Shown piece after piece: positions 29,410 to 42,494 of a stretch of DNA of 64,000 nucleotides (position 1 is its first letter; every line of letters begins with the position of its first letter). The notes under the pieces were generated by a model that was given only the letters and a program-made list of their open reading frames with translations, ran no database searches and had not been told where the DNA came from. This DNA comes from Ophioderma brevispina (lineage: Eukaryota; Echinodermata; Ophiuroidea; Amphilepidida; Ophiodermatidae), in contig JAMKCH010010135.1 in NCBI GenBank assembly GCA_023653785.1, positions 47,955 to 111,954 on the forward strand. Reading direction: 5' to 3'. The position numbers were made by a program, and so were the translations under genes.

Positions 29410-31105
29410 GCCCCGCACGTACTAGTTTAGTGGGTAGAAGGGGGTCCTCGGTACCCCCCTGAAATCAATTTCTAATCAATTGTCCCTAATCAGAAAAAAT
29501 GCGTAGAAAACGATTAGCTATGTTAAAAAATTCAAAAATTGCACGTGCATGTCGGTAAATGGAATGCAAATTCGGATCGCCAGTTACAGAACAATATAGT
29601 TTTCACGTAATTCACCCAACAAAAACATAAATTGTTCCTTCTGGCGCCATTAAATGAACCGCCTTGCCATGCATATTTCCTATTGTTGGTTTTGCTTCGG
29701 ATCCAAGATGGTATCCATTTGGCCGCCTCAACGATGTACAACGTAAAAAGTGCCAAAGGCCTGTATCAATGACTCGTAAGTCATAAAATAGAACATAAAT
29801 TAAGATTTATGTCTTCGACTATAAAACCTCATATCGCCTTTTTCTTAGTAAGTAATTTAACATTCAATATGGCCGGCAATTGTCCGCCTTGGAAAAATGT
29901 GTAAAAAATAGAGAAATCCTTATATTGTCCCCAAATTAGGATGGAAAAAAATGTGAATTACAGTAGGAGAAATGTGAGTTTAGCCTTTCAACTCAAAGCT
30001 GGTAGTTTGTTTGAACTTTTTATTTGAAATGCAGATGGCGGCTAAATTGACCGAAATTCAATCTTTACAGCGCGTGAGTCAGCCGACATCTTGAATTTAA
30101 GAAAGTACAGCTGAACAAAAGTAGCAGTTATGAGTTACTATGATAGTAGACATATTTTTAATTGCACTTTTATCATTCTCTCTGGGTGTATGCTAATATA
30201 GACAAAAATATGGTATTTTTAAGGTTTAAATTGTTTAATGTGGCCATATTGACCGCCATCCTAATAAATTTAAACAACAAAATTGCCAGCTGTGTGTTAA
30301 TACTGGTCAAACACATATATCCATACTTTAGTTTTTTGTGATCAAAACCTACCGTATTAACTTAAATTTAAAATTATATTATTATTTTTTGACTATACAA
30401 TTAAATAATACAGGTATACATCGTTTTAATGTTTTACAGATCGTTGGAGCAGCCATGCTGGCTGCCATATTGGATCCGAAGCCAGATAATAATACAAATG
30501 TGATCGACAAGAGTTCACAATGGCTCAGGAACATTTTGTGTTTTCTTGTTGTTGAGGTATGGTTTTTCTGAAATGGCGATCCTAATTTGCATAAATTTAC
30601 ATAAAAATGGTAGATGGGACAATTTTTGAATTTTTGAACATAGCTAATCGTTTTCTACACTGTTAGAAATTTCCGTAAATTAAGAAAACAGATTTTCCGT
30701 AAATTTACGGAAAATCTGTTTTAGAAAACAATAAAAATAAAAAACAAAAAACATACAAAATGTTAATTTACGGAAATATTTCAAAAATTTCTGGCAGCAA
30801 TATTTCCGGATTTTTTTTCGTTCCGTAATTTTAAATTACGGAAAAATTCTGTTAAAATACACATTTTTTTCCATAATATGAGACAAATTTCTGTAAAAAT
30901 ACTGTCAAAGTTCCGCTAATTGACAGAAAATCTGTAAATTTACCCTAAAAAAGTCTGGAAATTCTGCTGCCAGAAATTTCCGTAAATTTACGGAAAATTT
31001 TCTAACAGTGTACGCGTTTTTTCTGATATAGAGACATCGATTAGAAATTTATTTCAGGGGGATGCACGAGACCCCCTTCGACCCACTAAACTATAAGTGT
31101 CGGGG
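29410..31105. mobile_element. 1.7 kb inverted-repeat element carrying a nested MITE
   Basis: Left arm CCCCGCACGTACTAGTTTAG ... TGGGTAGAAGGGGG ... AGAAAACGATTAGCTATGTT (29410-29545). The same string in reverse complement occupies 30610-31105, but is split by a 353-bp MITE at 30658-31010. Removing the MITE makes the two arms collinear. The interior is AT-rich and non-coding. The duplicate is in unit B (about 38000-39685). Confidence 0.65.
30658..31010. mobile_element. MITE with CACTGTTAGAAA termini and TA flanks
   Basis: Starts TA|CACTGTTAGAAATTTCCGTA and ends TTTTCTAACAGTG|TA; the arms are inverted repeats rich in TTTACGG/CCGTAAA. The 353-bp length and TA target suit a Tc1/mariner-type MITE. 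It is inserted in the right arm of the 29410-31105 element. Unit B copy: 39228-39584. Confidence 0.7.
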
Positions 31106-31365
31106 AAAAAAACCAAGCGCGCCCGGCCGGACTCGAACCAGCGAATACCAGCACGGCGAGGGTGTTTTTTTTTCAACACTTACGCTGGCCATCTCCGGGG
31201 AGGGATTAATGAATGTTCATCCTTGTCTAACTGGAGAACTAAGTAGTTAAAATTTCAAAAACAAATATAAATCGTATATGTAAATATACAGTTCTGGTGC
31301 TATCCGCTAGGAAAGCGAATGACACCTTTCGGACCTATAGATAATATCTATTGCTCCTCTACAAA

Positions 31366-31445
31366 CACTGGCTTGATAGCTCGGTTGGCAGGAGCACCGT
31401 GCTGGTGGCGCGGAGGTGGCCGGTTCGAGTTATTTCCGACACTTG
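31366..31445 (+). repeat. tRNA-like sequence (probable SINE head)
   Basis: Contains a box A-like TAGCTCGGTTGG and, 40 bases on, a box B-like GGTTCGAGT at tRNA spacing. No acceptor-stem pairing or intact T-arm is evident. A box B-like GGTTCGAGTCC also occurs on the minus strand at 31120-31140, and GCTGGCCATCTCC...ATTAATGAATGTTCA is repeated directly after each (31185 and 31450). These are therefore SINE-derived fragments, not a working tRNA. A degraded duplicate lies at about 39945-40015. Confidence 0.5.
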
Positions 31446-32597
31446 CGTGCGCTGGCCATCTCCATGGGGATTAATGAATGTTCAACAAACCTACCTGTCT
31501 GCATGCTGCATGGATATCTACTTACTTTCTTAATTAGTGACAGGAGACCCACGGCCACTTGATTATTTGGTCTAAAACGTTAATGATTTTGATGGCAGAT
31601 ACTAGGTGGTTGCAGTAAATCTAGTACCACCGTGTGTTCGGGAGCGAAAGAAAGTTCTACCTTGAACTAGGGAATAAATTTTAAGTTTTAGTTAGTAGAT
31701 ACCATATGTTCAGGAAAGGAAATATAGGTATTACCTAACCCGCATCAAAATCAAAGACTTGAAAATATGCTGGTTGTTACTTTTCTTGTGCTTGGGCAGA
31801 TAATGATTTCGACTAACGGCTTTTTCGATGGCAAGCGTAATTGAAGGTAATTGCAGATTAATTTCAATGTAATCAAGTGATTTACTTTTTAGTGTTAAAC
31901 TTCGATACACATTTTGTTAAAGTTGACGAGCGTAATTATTTGCAGCCACCCATTCAAAAGCAGTACAAAATGCTTGTTGTTGACTTCTCGAGCAAATTCA
32001 GTCACCTGAAAAACTTTTTATTATATTTGAGACAAATATACTCAAAGATATTCAACGCGTGTTGGCATTGCATTGATTGTAACGTATAGGGTTCGGTTCC
32101 ACGATTCTCTCGACTGATGACAAATCAAGTATTGTTATTCAATAAAATTAAGTGTCTAACCTCAGTTTATTTCGCAAACTCAAGATTTTAATTACAGAAT
32201 TTGGGAACCTTTTCTAATTTTGACTTATGCCTTATTAAAAATGAAGCGTTAAGACATGCATTAATGACATAGCCAAACCCATAAAATTTCAATGTGAGTG
32301 TTCTTAAGAACGAGCATTCTTGTTTGGTCATGATCTGAAACACAAAATTTGCAAGACACCTAGGCCATTGGAAATCCAGGGCGCTCTGGTACAGCGTCGC
32401 CGCGCCGCCAGTTCACTGCAAGCCAAGGTAGACCTGGTTCAGTTCGTTCGAGCTGTAGGGACATTCAGAAATTTCGTGGCAATAGCGCCCTTTGACAAAG
32501 CTAGATCTTTGCACGTACACATACAGTAGTGACACCTCAGTGTGCAACTTTTAATACCAAGGAAGACCACCTCTAGACCGTGAATTAAGATCTCTAC

Positions 32598-32775
32598 AGG
32601 TCCGTTCATACCTCACCTCACTGTGCGTTGCGTTGCCGATATATCGATGACTCTCTGCCGAAACTCGTTGCAAATCCAGTTTAACTTTATTGCGGTACCG
32701 CAATGCAGTATTTTAGGTAGACACTGCATTTCGGCCAACGCAACTCACCGCAACGCAGATGAAGTGAACGAACCT
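32598..32775. mobile_element. MITE, AGGTTCGTTC family, unit A copy
   Basis: Ends AGGTCCGTTCATACCTCAC and the inverse of AGGTTCGTTCACTTCATC. The inner arms GTGCGTTGCGTTGCCGA and GGCCAACGCAACTCACCGC form the continuing inverted repeat. Same family as 21261-21458 and 41206-41390. Confidence 0.65.
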
Positions 32776-32777
32776 TT

Positions 32778-32925
32778 TAGGGGCAGCTTCAGAACTCAAC
32801 CACTATTGCTAGCCGGTTCTGCCCGGTTCTTTCAAAATGGAACCGGCTTCTTTTGTTCTAACAATGAAACACTGTTTAACCCCATGAAACGTCAGGAAAC
32901 CGGTGACTGAGTTTTGAAGCCTCTC
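32778..32925. mobile_element. MITE, GGGGCAGCTTCAGAACTCAA family, unit A copy
   Basis: Left arm GGGGCAGCTTCAGAACTCAA and right arm ACTGAGTTTTGAAGCCTCTC are inverted. Between them are further nested inversions (CTAGCCGGTTCTGCCCGG versus CAGGAAACCGG). It abuts the previous MITE with only a few bases between. Other members: 41396-41552, 45158-45322, and more distantly 44941-45108 and 21060-21220. Confidence 0.6.
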
Positions 32926-35900
32926 TAGAAACTCATAACATATACGCAGCTAGTGATCGACACGCTGGAGCATGCGCAACACCCGATATTGGAGATCAGG
33001 TGTTGCGCATACGTCAGAGCGTCAATCAATTTTGCTCTAGAAATGTGCAATGGTAATTGAAAATTAGAACAAAATGTATACGAATCAGTTCATTGTTACC
33101 TTCCACCCCGGGATGACATTGAATTACGGTTATCTCCCTATAGATATTAACATATTGTCATCAGATAACTATACACTACATTAATCCTTGAAACATGGGA
33201 AATGCGTTTATAAATCAGATACATTCTGATCACTTTGAAATTTACAATGGTGTAAATCTTAACCTTGGCCTGACTATGACTACAACCCAGCCTGGGCCCT
33301 TCCCCCATGATTTTATAAAAAAAATGAGAAATGTCTGAAAAACATTCAGGGGGCATGCTCTCGGAAAAAGCAAAGCTTAGATAATGCCCTATATTCAATG
33401 ACTCATTTATAAAAAATGAAGAAGAAAGAAACAGGAGATGTTTGCATAGCATGCCCTTTTTATGGAGCTTGTAAGTGACGCCCCAAGAGAGAGACCTTTT
33501 GACAGTCAGAAGCTCTAAAGAGGCTTACAATAGGCAGCCTTTTATAACCAATACCCAATAGTGAAGCTTATGATGCTAAGATTTGGATTAAACCGTCTTC
33601 ACACCAAGCACAATGGGAATACAACACAATGGCCGAATCTTAATGATTAAAGCATGACCATATGACACGATATATTTATACGCACGTATGAGCCTATTAA
33701 AACAATAATTCCCATGTTGCAGTTCAATAGCTTTCATTCACCATTGTATTGAGCAAATTAAACCACCTGCTTTTAGTATGATTTATGTATACAGGAATGC
33801 AAGGATGTGCTCATCCAAGGCTGACGAAATGAGGCCCTTGGTAGATTAGCAGGCCTTGACACGCAATAGTGATGTGGGTATGGTAGTTGTAATAGGTTGT
33901 GTTGCTGTTTTTTGGCCAATTCAATTTAGTGTCAGCCCCAGAAAGAAACAGTATATACAAAAAAACAATGGGTCCCCCCCACCCCGAACCACACCCCACT
34001 CATATATATGTTCTAATCTATAGTAGGCCAGCCAACATAGAAGTAAATGATGCCTGTAAACCCAACAATAATGGCACAGAATTATCTTCTCCAGAATTGT
34101 ATTTTTTTTTTTTAAAAAACTTTTAACAAAACAAGATACACACATGTACCAAAATCTAAGGAGTGGAAATATATTTTAAGGGGGTAGGTTTATACAGAGG
34201 TCAAAATATGAAAAGGATCAAAAACGCGTGGAAAAGTAGTATGCCAAACGTCTTCCTTCGTCACCTTTCCAGCCTTAACAACGTATCGTTGCACTTTCTG
34301 CAGGTTTGTAGTTCCATTAGTTAGAGCAATACAAACTATGTTCAGGGTCACAATGGGGGTATTTTTCAGATATATCCGATTCGTTATAAAAAAATGGTTG
34401 TCAAAATGGTAAGGAGCCAAAAAATATAGGGAAATGATAAAAGGGTATGCATCTATGATATTCGTTGCATAATTAGAACGCAAAAAATGTGGAATGGGGA
34501 TACAGGGTCTAGGAGGTCACTAGTTATGCTCTGGTAATTCCTATATAGAACGTTCAAACAAAGAATATTTACATTTACTTATCTATAGTGGGACGAACGT
34601 GAACAAATTACAACCAGTCCGATCAAAATCTGACTAGTCTCTAGATTTACCCCAGGATGACCTTGAACTGTCATGTGCATATTGTACTTAAAACTCTAAC
34701 TCATTAGATAAGGCAAAAACATACTTTGTTAAACTTTAAGAGTAGCCCAATATTCAATCAATTCGAACATTAAATTTTTACCATATACAAATGTTAACCT
34801 TTTTTCAATATGATTTATATGCTTGATTTTGGTAAACTTTCAATTATAGTATGTTGGACAATTTCACTGTATATTAACACCAAATGTTTCTTTTGCAATT
34901 TGCTTTGGGTTCAAATCATAAAAGACTGAGACTAATAATGCCCATCCTTGCAAAAGGAGGCCATTGTGGTTCTGAGGGGGAAGGGAAAGGGTCATAATTT
35001 GGATATTCAATTCCCCATGAAGACATGTATTATAATTTTAATAAAATTTTATATTTGTGTTAAATATAATTTAGGTAAGTGGATTTTTGAAAACCAGCAA
35101 AAGGGAAAACTTGAGCATGTCGTTCTTTTATTGGCCCCAAAACGTTTCAAGTTCATCCGTTCCATTGAAAACTATAGAGGGAGTCGATCCTTAATTCCTT
35201 AATTCCGGCGATGTCCTTTCTCTCTTCTAGAATGATTTGTTGCCTCTTTGCAGCGAATTGGACTCCGGTGGATGTGAAGGAGTAACAGTCAAATCATATA
35301 TGGTACACTGTAAAAACGCTGTTTAAAAAGTTTTTTAAAACTTTGAAAACCATGGTTCAGGTTCCCCGTAAACAACCCAGTTTTTTAAATATTTAAACCA
35401 AGTAGGTTTAAAACATTTTAAATATTTTTAAATTTTAAACATTTTTAATTTTTTAGGTTTTTTCTTTTTTTAATTATTTAATATCAATAGAAAGCTTGGA
35501 TATAAATAAACCGAGAAAATAAGTTTCTTATTTCCAAACTGCTACATCCCAGGTAAAGTACACCAAATTAACAATGAAAAGATTATTTTCCAAAAACCCC
35601 ATATAAAACAAAATGAAATTATGTCAAATTGGGCGCTATATGCCTGCGCCGTCATTAAGATCAGGGCATAAATCAGTCGGGGATCATACATACTAAACGT
35701 ACGCACAACTGGTTCGGAAATCGTTTCGTAGATCTTTCATACTTCAACCGAAAAAAGTGAAGTACAAGCCCGAGTCAAAATATGCAGATGAGAATCAGAA
35801 TGGGATATTCATCGTCGGAATACCCTGGGATAGGAAGGAGAGCTAGCCAGGGTTATTTCCGTAGGAAATCCCGGCGAGACAACGAAAGGGTGATGACGTA

Positions 35901-38900
35901 CGGGGGATACCGTGGGGTGAGGCATACACAGCGCAACAGTTGCCAAGCATTTGAACAGTGCTGAAAAAGAAATCCTAACATAAGTTTATTGAGATGTTAA
36001 ATTAATTTGACCGGTATTCAATCTTAATAATTACATATTCATTGTTTTTGTGCGAGATTGAACTTTATATGACGTGTATTAAGCGAGCAATCGTGAATTA
36101 ATGACCGATGAGCGAATCAAAAATGGTGCGTACACGTAATTCTAAGCATGGAACCCAAATTATTTGTTGATACGCACTGGTGTTTTTGATGTCTGTTTTG
36201 GGCTGAGACTAGAAGACCTTTTGTATTCTGTCTAAGGGTTGAGCGGAATCGCTTCCGTGACTTGATGTAGGGGTGGGAATGAGCTTCTTGTCAATAAACC
36301 TGGACATGTAACGGCATCCTGTAAATTTTTCCGGATCAATTGGACCTAATCTAAGCAGATTTCGTTAAGTTACCTTTATGTCGCATGTTGAACATTTAAA
36401 TCTGCGTTCATTTTCTCTCTTTCTTTTTTGCACTCAGAGGATATTGTTGTTCATACATACGCAAGGTATGTTTTACCTTTAGAGCTTTAAACAAAAGCGA
36501 AATGGTTTTAACTCACCCTAAAAAATACGACGCAATTATGTGTGTACCCTATGCCTGTCACGATTCACGCCGTTTTTATGCAAGACAGATAACACTCGTA
36601 CGTAGTCAGTATCTTGTCGTGGTTCTTACCGGCCAACTCGTGTTTTTTGCTCAGTTCTTGGGGGTGTTAAAGTACAATTCCAAGCTTTTCAGAACAAATC
36701 ATTATACAAAGCATAATTGGCCATGCAATGATGGTGGAGAAATCTTCGTGAATGAAGTTATTAGCACAAAACACTGACCATTTAGAAGGTAAACCCCACA
36801 CTGGGTGGTGTCCTGTATCAGCTCAGTGTCGCCGCTTTATACGGCCCGTTGTACCAACCCCCAAATTTACTACAATTTGCCGTTCAATCTATGATACAGC
36901 CTCCAAATTATCATGTTTTAGCAGTTTTCTGCGGGAATCTCCGTTTATTCCTTTTACACCCGTTTGATGTATATATGAATTGATAGGCTAAAATGTGTAC
37001 AATCAATTATAAAAACGTTGGGTGGAATCGTGAATGGAATTTGCGATACACCATACCAAAGCAAGGCCATGGCAGGCAGAGTGAAATACGAATGCGCAGC
37101 AGCAACCTGGACTAGTCGGGACCCGCCACCCGGGCAAATAAAACTATAATTATATGCAAGCGACATCTACAAACATTCATACAATAAACATTATTTGCAC
37201 AATAAGTGTACAAAAGAATCATGAGAGGCACAGAAATACCTTTTCAGAGTGTTGGGTTGCATGGTTGCACGCATCGTTGGCCACGCCACTGAAGAAACAC
37301 TCACCCCACTCCGTTCCACTGACGGCCGGCGGGGTCACACACCTCCCTTGTACGTCTAGAGGTGGTTTCCAATTATTAATCCCCATAACATTAGCAACCA
37401 AGTACCAAGCAATTTCTCGTTCTCAGTCGTATTCTTAATTGCAAATAACCATGTTAATACATACAGAATGGCGCATATTGTTAGTAACACTGACTCGAGA
37501 TGTACAGTGTTTACATTTTTGCACTGATTACGTGATCGGTGATACCGAACTTACGTCGGCATTTTTATAATTAGGCAATTGGGCGCTTTTGGGTTGTATT
37601 GAAAATACATGGAAAAGAATTAAACAAAAATTCTTGGAAAGTTTTTAAGCCCCAAAGCTTTATAAAGACAGATAAAAATCACGAAACTTTATTCGGTCAT
37701 TTCCTAAGGTTACAAGCTTCTTTTGAGATTTGATAATCATAATTCATGGTGTGTGGAATTAAAGATTTAAACAATTAGTTAACAACGGGTTGTTTTAATC
37801 GGTGGAAAAACCTGAACCAACATGTTGTTTAAAGGTTTAAAACAACAGTTTTAAAAGCAGGTTGACAGGGTGTACATACATATTGAAACAAAAACAAAAA
37901 CCTACCTGAAATGTTGAAACTACTTAATTCTCCCAGGTAGAAAAGGATGAATATTCATTAAGCCCTCTCGTCCACCAGGAGATGGCCAACGCACGTAATA
38001 TTAGTGGGTAGAAGGGGTAGCGGTTGTACCCCCCTGAAATCAATTTCTATCCATTCCATAATCAGAAAAAAAATGCGTAGAAAACGAATAGCTATGTTAA
38101 AAAATTCAAAAAGTGTCCCACGTGCATTTAGGTAAATGTATGCATAATTAGGATCGACCATTACAGAAAAAGATAGTTTCCACCGTAATTCAACAACAAG
38201 AAACAAAATTGTTCTCTGGAGCATTATGGACGCTGACATGCAGATTTGTATTGTTGTTTTACTTCGGATCCAAGATGGTAGCCATTATGGCCGCCTCAAA
38301 GATTGTACCCACGATAAAGTGCCCAAATGGACTGATCAATGATCGTATAGGCATAAAATGAGAAAATAAATTAAGGATATATATGCTTGACTATTAAAAA
38401 CTCATATCTGACTTTTTTTTAGGAATTATTTAACATGTCAATATGGCGGCCAATTTGTCCGCCGTGAAAAGGTGGTTATTAAAGATAGGAAAATACCTTA
38501 GATGTCCCCAAATAGGATGGAAAGGTAAACAGTATGAGAAATGTGCGTTTTTGAGCAATTACAACTCAAAGCTGGTATTTTGTGAAATTTTTATTTGAAA
38601 TTCAAGATGGCGGCTCTATGACCGGAATTCCAAAAAATATGGAAACGGGCTTTAGTAGCCGACATCATGAATGTGAGAATACAGTTGAAACAAAAACGAG
38701 ACAGTTATGATGTTACTATGAGGTCATGAGAAAAGTTTAATTTGAACTTTTATCATTCTTCTGGGTGCTATGGCAATATATGACAAAATCTGGTAATTTT
38801 AAGGTTTAAATTGTGAAATGTGGACATAGTGAACGCAATCTTAAATGTAAAAACAACAATTGCCAGATGTGTGTTAATACTGGCACAACACATATTTCTC

Positions 38901-39227
38901 ATTACTTTATTGTATTTGGATACAAAGACAGACAGTATTACTAAATTTTAAAAAATTATATTATTATTTTTGACTATACAAGTTAATTACAGGTATAAAT
39001 AGTTTTATGTGTACAGACGTTGGAAGCACCATGCTGCTCATCTGGTCCGGAAGCCAGATAATAATACAAATGTGATCGACAAAAGTTCACAATGGCTCCT
39101 CAGGAACATTTGTGTTTTTCTTGGTGGTTAGGTTGGTATTTCTGAAATAATTTTAAAACTAAATTTACATAAAAAAAGGTAGTATGGGCAATTTTTTGAC
39201 AGTTTGAACATACTAATCGTTTTCTAC

Positions 39228-39584
39228 AAGGTTCGAAAATTTCCGTTAAATAAGAAAACAGATTTTCGTAAAGTACGGAAAATCTGTTTTAGAAAACAAT
39301 AAAAACTAAAAAAACAAAAAAAAAAAAATACAAAATGTTAATTTACGGAAATATTTCAAAATTTCTGCAGCACTATTTCCGGATTTTTTTTTGTCGTTCC
39401 GTAATTTTAAATTACGGGAAAAATTGTTAAAATACACCTTTTTTTCCATAATATGAGACAAATTTCTGTAAAAAACTGTCAAAGTTCCGTCGTATTGACA
39501 GAAAATCTGTAGAATACCCTTAAAAAGTCTGGAAAGTCGCTGCCCAGAAAGTTCCGTGAATTTACGGAAAATTTTCTAACAGTG
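39228..39584. mobile_element. Duplicate of the CACTGTTAGAAA MITE in unit B
   Basis: Same position within unit B as 30658-31010 has in unit A. The left end is damaged (CAAGGTTCGAAAATTTCCG); the right end TTTTCTAACAGTG|TA is intact. It arrived by block duplication, not by an independent insertion. Confidence 0.65.
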
Positions 39585-41205
39585 TACGCGTTTTTTCTGA
39601 TATAGAGCACGATTAGACAGTTATTCGGGGGATGCACGAGACAACTTTCTACCCACTAACTATAAGTGTTCGGGGCAAAAAAAAAACAAGAGCGCCGGGC
39701 CGGCTCGAACAGCGAATACCAGCCGGGAGGGTTGTATTTTTTTTTTCAACCACTTACGCTGCCATAGCCGGGTCGGGATTAATGAATGTTCATTCCTTGT
39801 TCAACGGAGAACTAAGTAGTTAAAATTTCAAAAAAAAAATAGAAATAGTTATGTACATATACAGTTTGGTGCTATCGGAGGAGGAAATGCGCAAATGACA
39901 CCTTCGGACCTTGATAATAGCTATTGGTCCTCTACAAACAATGGCCCCTTGATAGCTCGGTTGCAGAGAGCACCGTGCTGGTGGCGCGGATAGGCGGGTG
40001 GACGGTTCGCGTTTTTCCGACACTAATGTGCGCTGGCCATATCCATGGGGATGATGACATGTCAACAACCTACATGTCTGCATGATGCAATGGATATCGT
40101 ACTTACTTTCTTAATAGTGACAGGAGACCCCGGCCACTTGATTATTGTCTAAAACGTTTTTAATGATTTTGATGTCAGAGATACTAGGTGGTTTGCAGCA
40201 GTAAAGTAATCTAGCATACCGTGTGTCGGGAGCCGGAAAGGAAAAGTTCTACCTTGAAATAGGGAATAAATTTCAGTTTGAGTAGATAGTTACCTATGTG
40301 CAGGAAAGGAAATATAGGTATTACCTATCCGCATCTCAAAATCAAAGACTGAAATATGCGGGTTTTACTTTTCTGGGATGGCAGATAATATGTCGACCCC
40401 AACGGCTTTTTCGATGGCAAGGCGTAATTGAAGGTTAATGAAGATTAATTCAATGTAATCAAGTGGCGATTTACGTTGTAGTGTTAAACATCGATCCCAC
40501 ATTTGTTATTAAAGTTGACGAGCGTAATTATTTGCAGCCACCCATTCAAAAGCCAGTTAACCAAAATGCTTGTTGTTGACTTCTCGAGCAATAATTCAGT
40601 CACTGAAAACTTTTGTCTTAGATTTGGGACCAATATACTCAAGATATGTCAAAGGTGGTGCATGCATTGATTGTAAAGTTATACGGGTCGGTTCACGATT
40701 CTCTCGACCTGGACAAATAATGTCTGTGTCTATTCATAAAATGAAGTTTGTATAACCTCCGTTTATTTCGCAAACTCAAAACTCAAAGATTTTAATTACA
40801 GAATTTGGGAACCTTTCTATAATTTGGACTTATGCTTTTATAAAATGAAGCGCTATAATGAAGAAGCATTAATGACATGCCAAACAAAAATTTCAATGTG
40901 AGTGTTCTTAAGAACGGGAGCATTCTGGTGTCGGTAATGATCTGTAAACACAAAATTGCAAGACACATAGGCCATTGGACTCCAGGGCGGCTCGGTACAG
41001 CGTCGCACGCGACGCCAGTTCACTGCAACGCAAGGGTAGGAATGTGTTTCAGTTCGTTCAGAGATGTAAGGAATCAGAAATTTCGTGGCAAGAGCGCCTG
41101 GAAAAAGCTAGATCTTTGCACGTACACATACCGTAGTGACACCTCAGTGTGGCAACTTTAATACCAGGAAGATCAACATAGAGACCGGGAATTAAGATCT
41201 CTAAA

Positions 41206-41390
41206 ATGTCCGTTCATACCTCACCTCCACTGTGCGTTGCGTTGCCAATATCGAGTGACTCTTGCCGAAAAACTCGTTTGCAACCCGTTAAGTTAACTAC
41301 TTACGGTACCGCAATTGCAGATTTGAGGTAGACCATGCATTTCGGCCAACGCAACACACCGCAAACGCAGATTTGAAGTGAGACGAACCT
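41206..41390. mobile_element. MITE, AGGTTCGTTC family, unit B copy
   Basis: Block-duplicated counterpart of 32598-32775 with scattered indels. The right end AGACGAACCT and inner GTGCGTTGCGTTGCC are recognisable. Confidence 0.6.
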
Positions 41391-41395
41391 TTTTT

Positions 41396-41552
41396 TAGGG
41401 GCAGCTTCAGAAACTCCAACCACTATTGCTAGCCGGTTTCTGGCCCGGTTCTTTCAAAATGGAACCGGAATTCTTTTGTTTATAACAATGATAACACTGT
41501 TTAACCCCATGAAAGTCAGGAAACCGGATTGACTGGTTTGAAGCTCTCCTAG
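41396..41552. mobile_element. MITE, GGGGCAGCTTCAGAACTCAA family, unit B copy
   Basis: Duplicate of 32778-32925 with indels; GGGGCAGCTTCAGAAACTCC at the left and GGTTTGAAGCTCTCCTAG at the right. Confidence 0.55.
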
Positions 41553-41937
41553 AAAAAACTCATAACTATACGAAGATATGTGATCGACACGCTGGAGCAT
41601 GCCGCAACACCCGATATTGGAGATAGGTGTTTGCGCTACGCCAGCGCGTCAACATGTGCTCTAGAATGTGCAATGTAATTGAAAATTAGCACAAAAGGTA
41701 TATGAATCAGTTCATTGTTACCTTACATACGGGAGACATGAATTACGGTTATCTCCCTATAAGATATGTAAACATATTGTAATCAGAGAACTATTACACT
41801 ACATTAATACTTGAAACATGGGAAATGCGTTTAAATCAGATACATTGACACTTTGAAATTACAATGGTGTAAATGAGTAACCTTGGCCTGACTATGAATA
41901 CAAACCCCAGCCTGTGCCATTCCCCATGATTTATAGT

Positions 41938-42490
41938 ATCGTTCCCAAGACCTGGTGGGTTGCCCTGCGGAAAGCATACTGTTAACACTCACCACACATA
42001 GTTTGGTGGAATTTTATTTTAAGGTCGATCGCCGATTAGTCAGCATTTTAGTTAGTTACGCCCCAAGCCATGATCTTTGATAGAAGTGCCTCCAATTGGG
42101 ATGGCCTTTAACAACGTGCAGTTCGTCATCAAGGTTGAAAGTAAAACTTACTAAAAATGCAAACAAACATGTACAACTTTGAAGAATTTCGTGCTACATT
42201 TCCATTACAAGACATCTCATCAAGGCATCCAGGATTTTGAAAATTATGCTCCTACCGGCTGATCGATGTCTTCTTTTTTGTTTTGGTTTTTTCTTTAATA
42301 TTACAAGTTATGTAGTAAATTTTGTTTGTGTCTACAAAAGTTTGTTGTGATTGAGAGAAAACTGTAGCGGGAATTTGACCAAAATACTAAAATCACAAAA
42401 TTGGTCCTTTTATTTGTTGTGTTTTCAATTTGGCAACGGTGTTGTTTAGAAAAAAAAAAGTGAGATACATTACTAAAGTTATCGACGCCG
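41938..42490. other. No feature recognised
   Basis: Sequence after the end of duplication unit B. No coding or repeat signal that I can support until the SINE at 42495. Confidence 0.45.
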
Positions 42491-42494
42491 ATCG

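Larger units (their letters stand above)
24900..33317. repeat. Tandem segmental duplication, unit A (about 8.4 kb)
   Basis: From about 24900 to 33317 the sequence is followed base for base by the next block (33318-41937) in the same order and orientation, including all nested transposons. I see no supportable coding exon in it. Open frames of unit A are not conserved in unit B. Contents in order: unassigned sequence, an inverted-repeat element (25672), a 2.5 kb TIR element (26775-29306), a 1.7 kb TIR element with nested MITE (29410-31105), tRNA-like fragments (31.1-31.45 kb), unassigned sequence, two MITEs (32598 and 32778). It sits between the two SLCO copies. Confidence 0.9.
33318..41937. 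repeat. Tandem segmental duplication, unit B (about 8.6 kb, indel-rich)
   Basis: Second copy of the block. It starts at the homologue of about 24900 (ATGCTCTCGG matching GCAGCTCTCTGG) and ends at about 41937, where CCCATGATTTATA matches the end of unit A. Differences from unit A are mostly one- to three-base insertions and deletions scattered along the length, many near homopolymers, plus some substitutions. This is the pattern of uncorrected long-read sequence used to fill a gap. It could also be an old, unconstrained duplication. No gene is seen. Confidence 0.88.
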
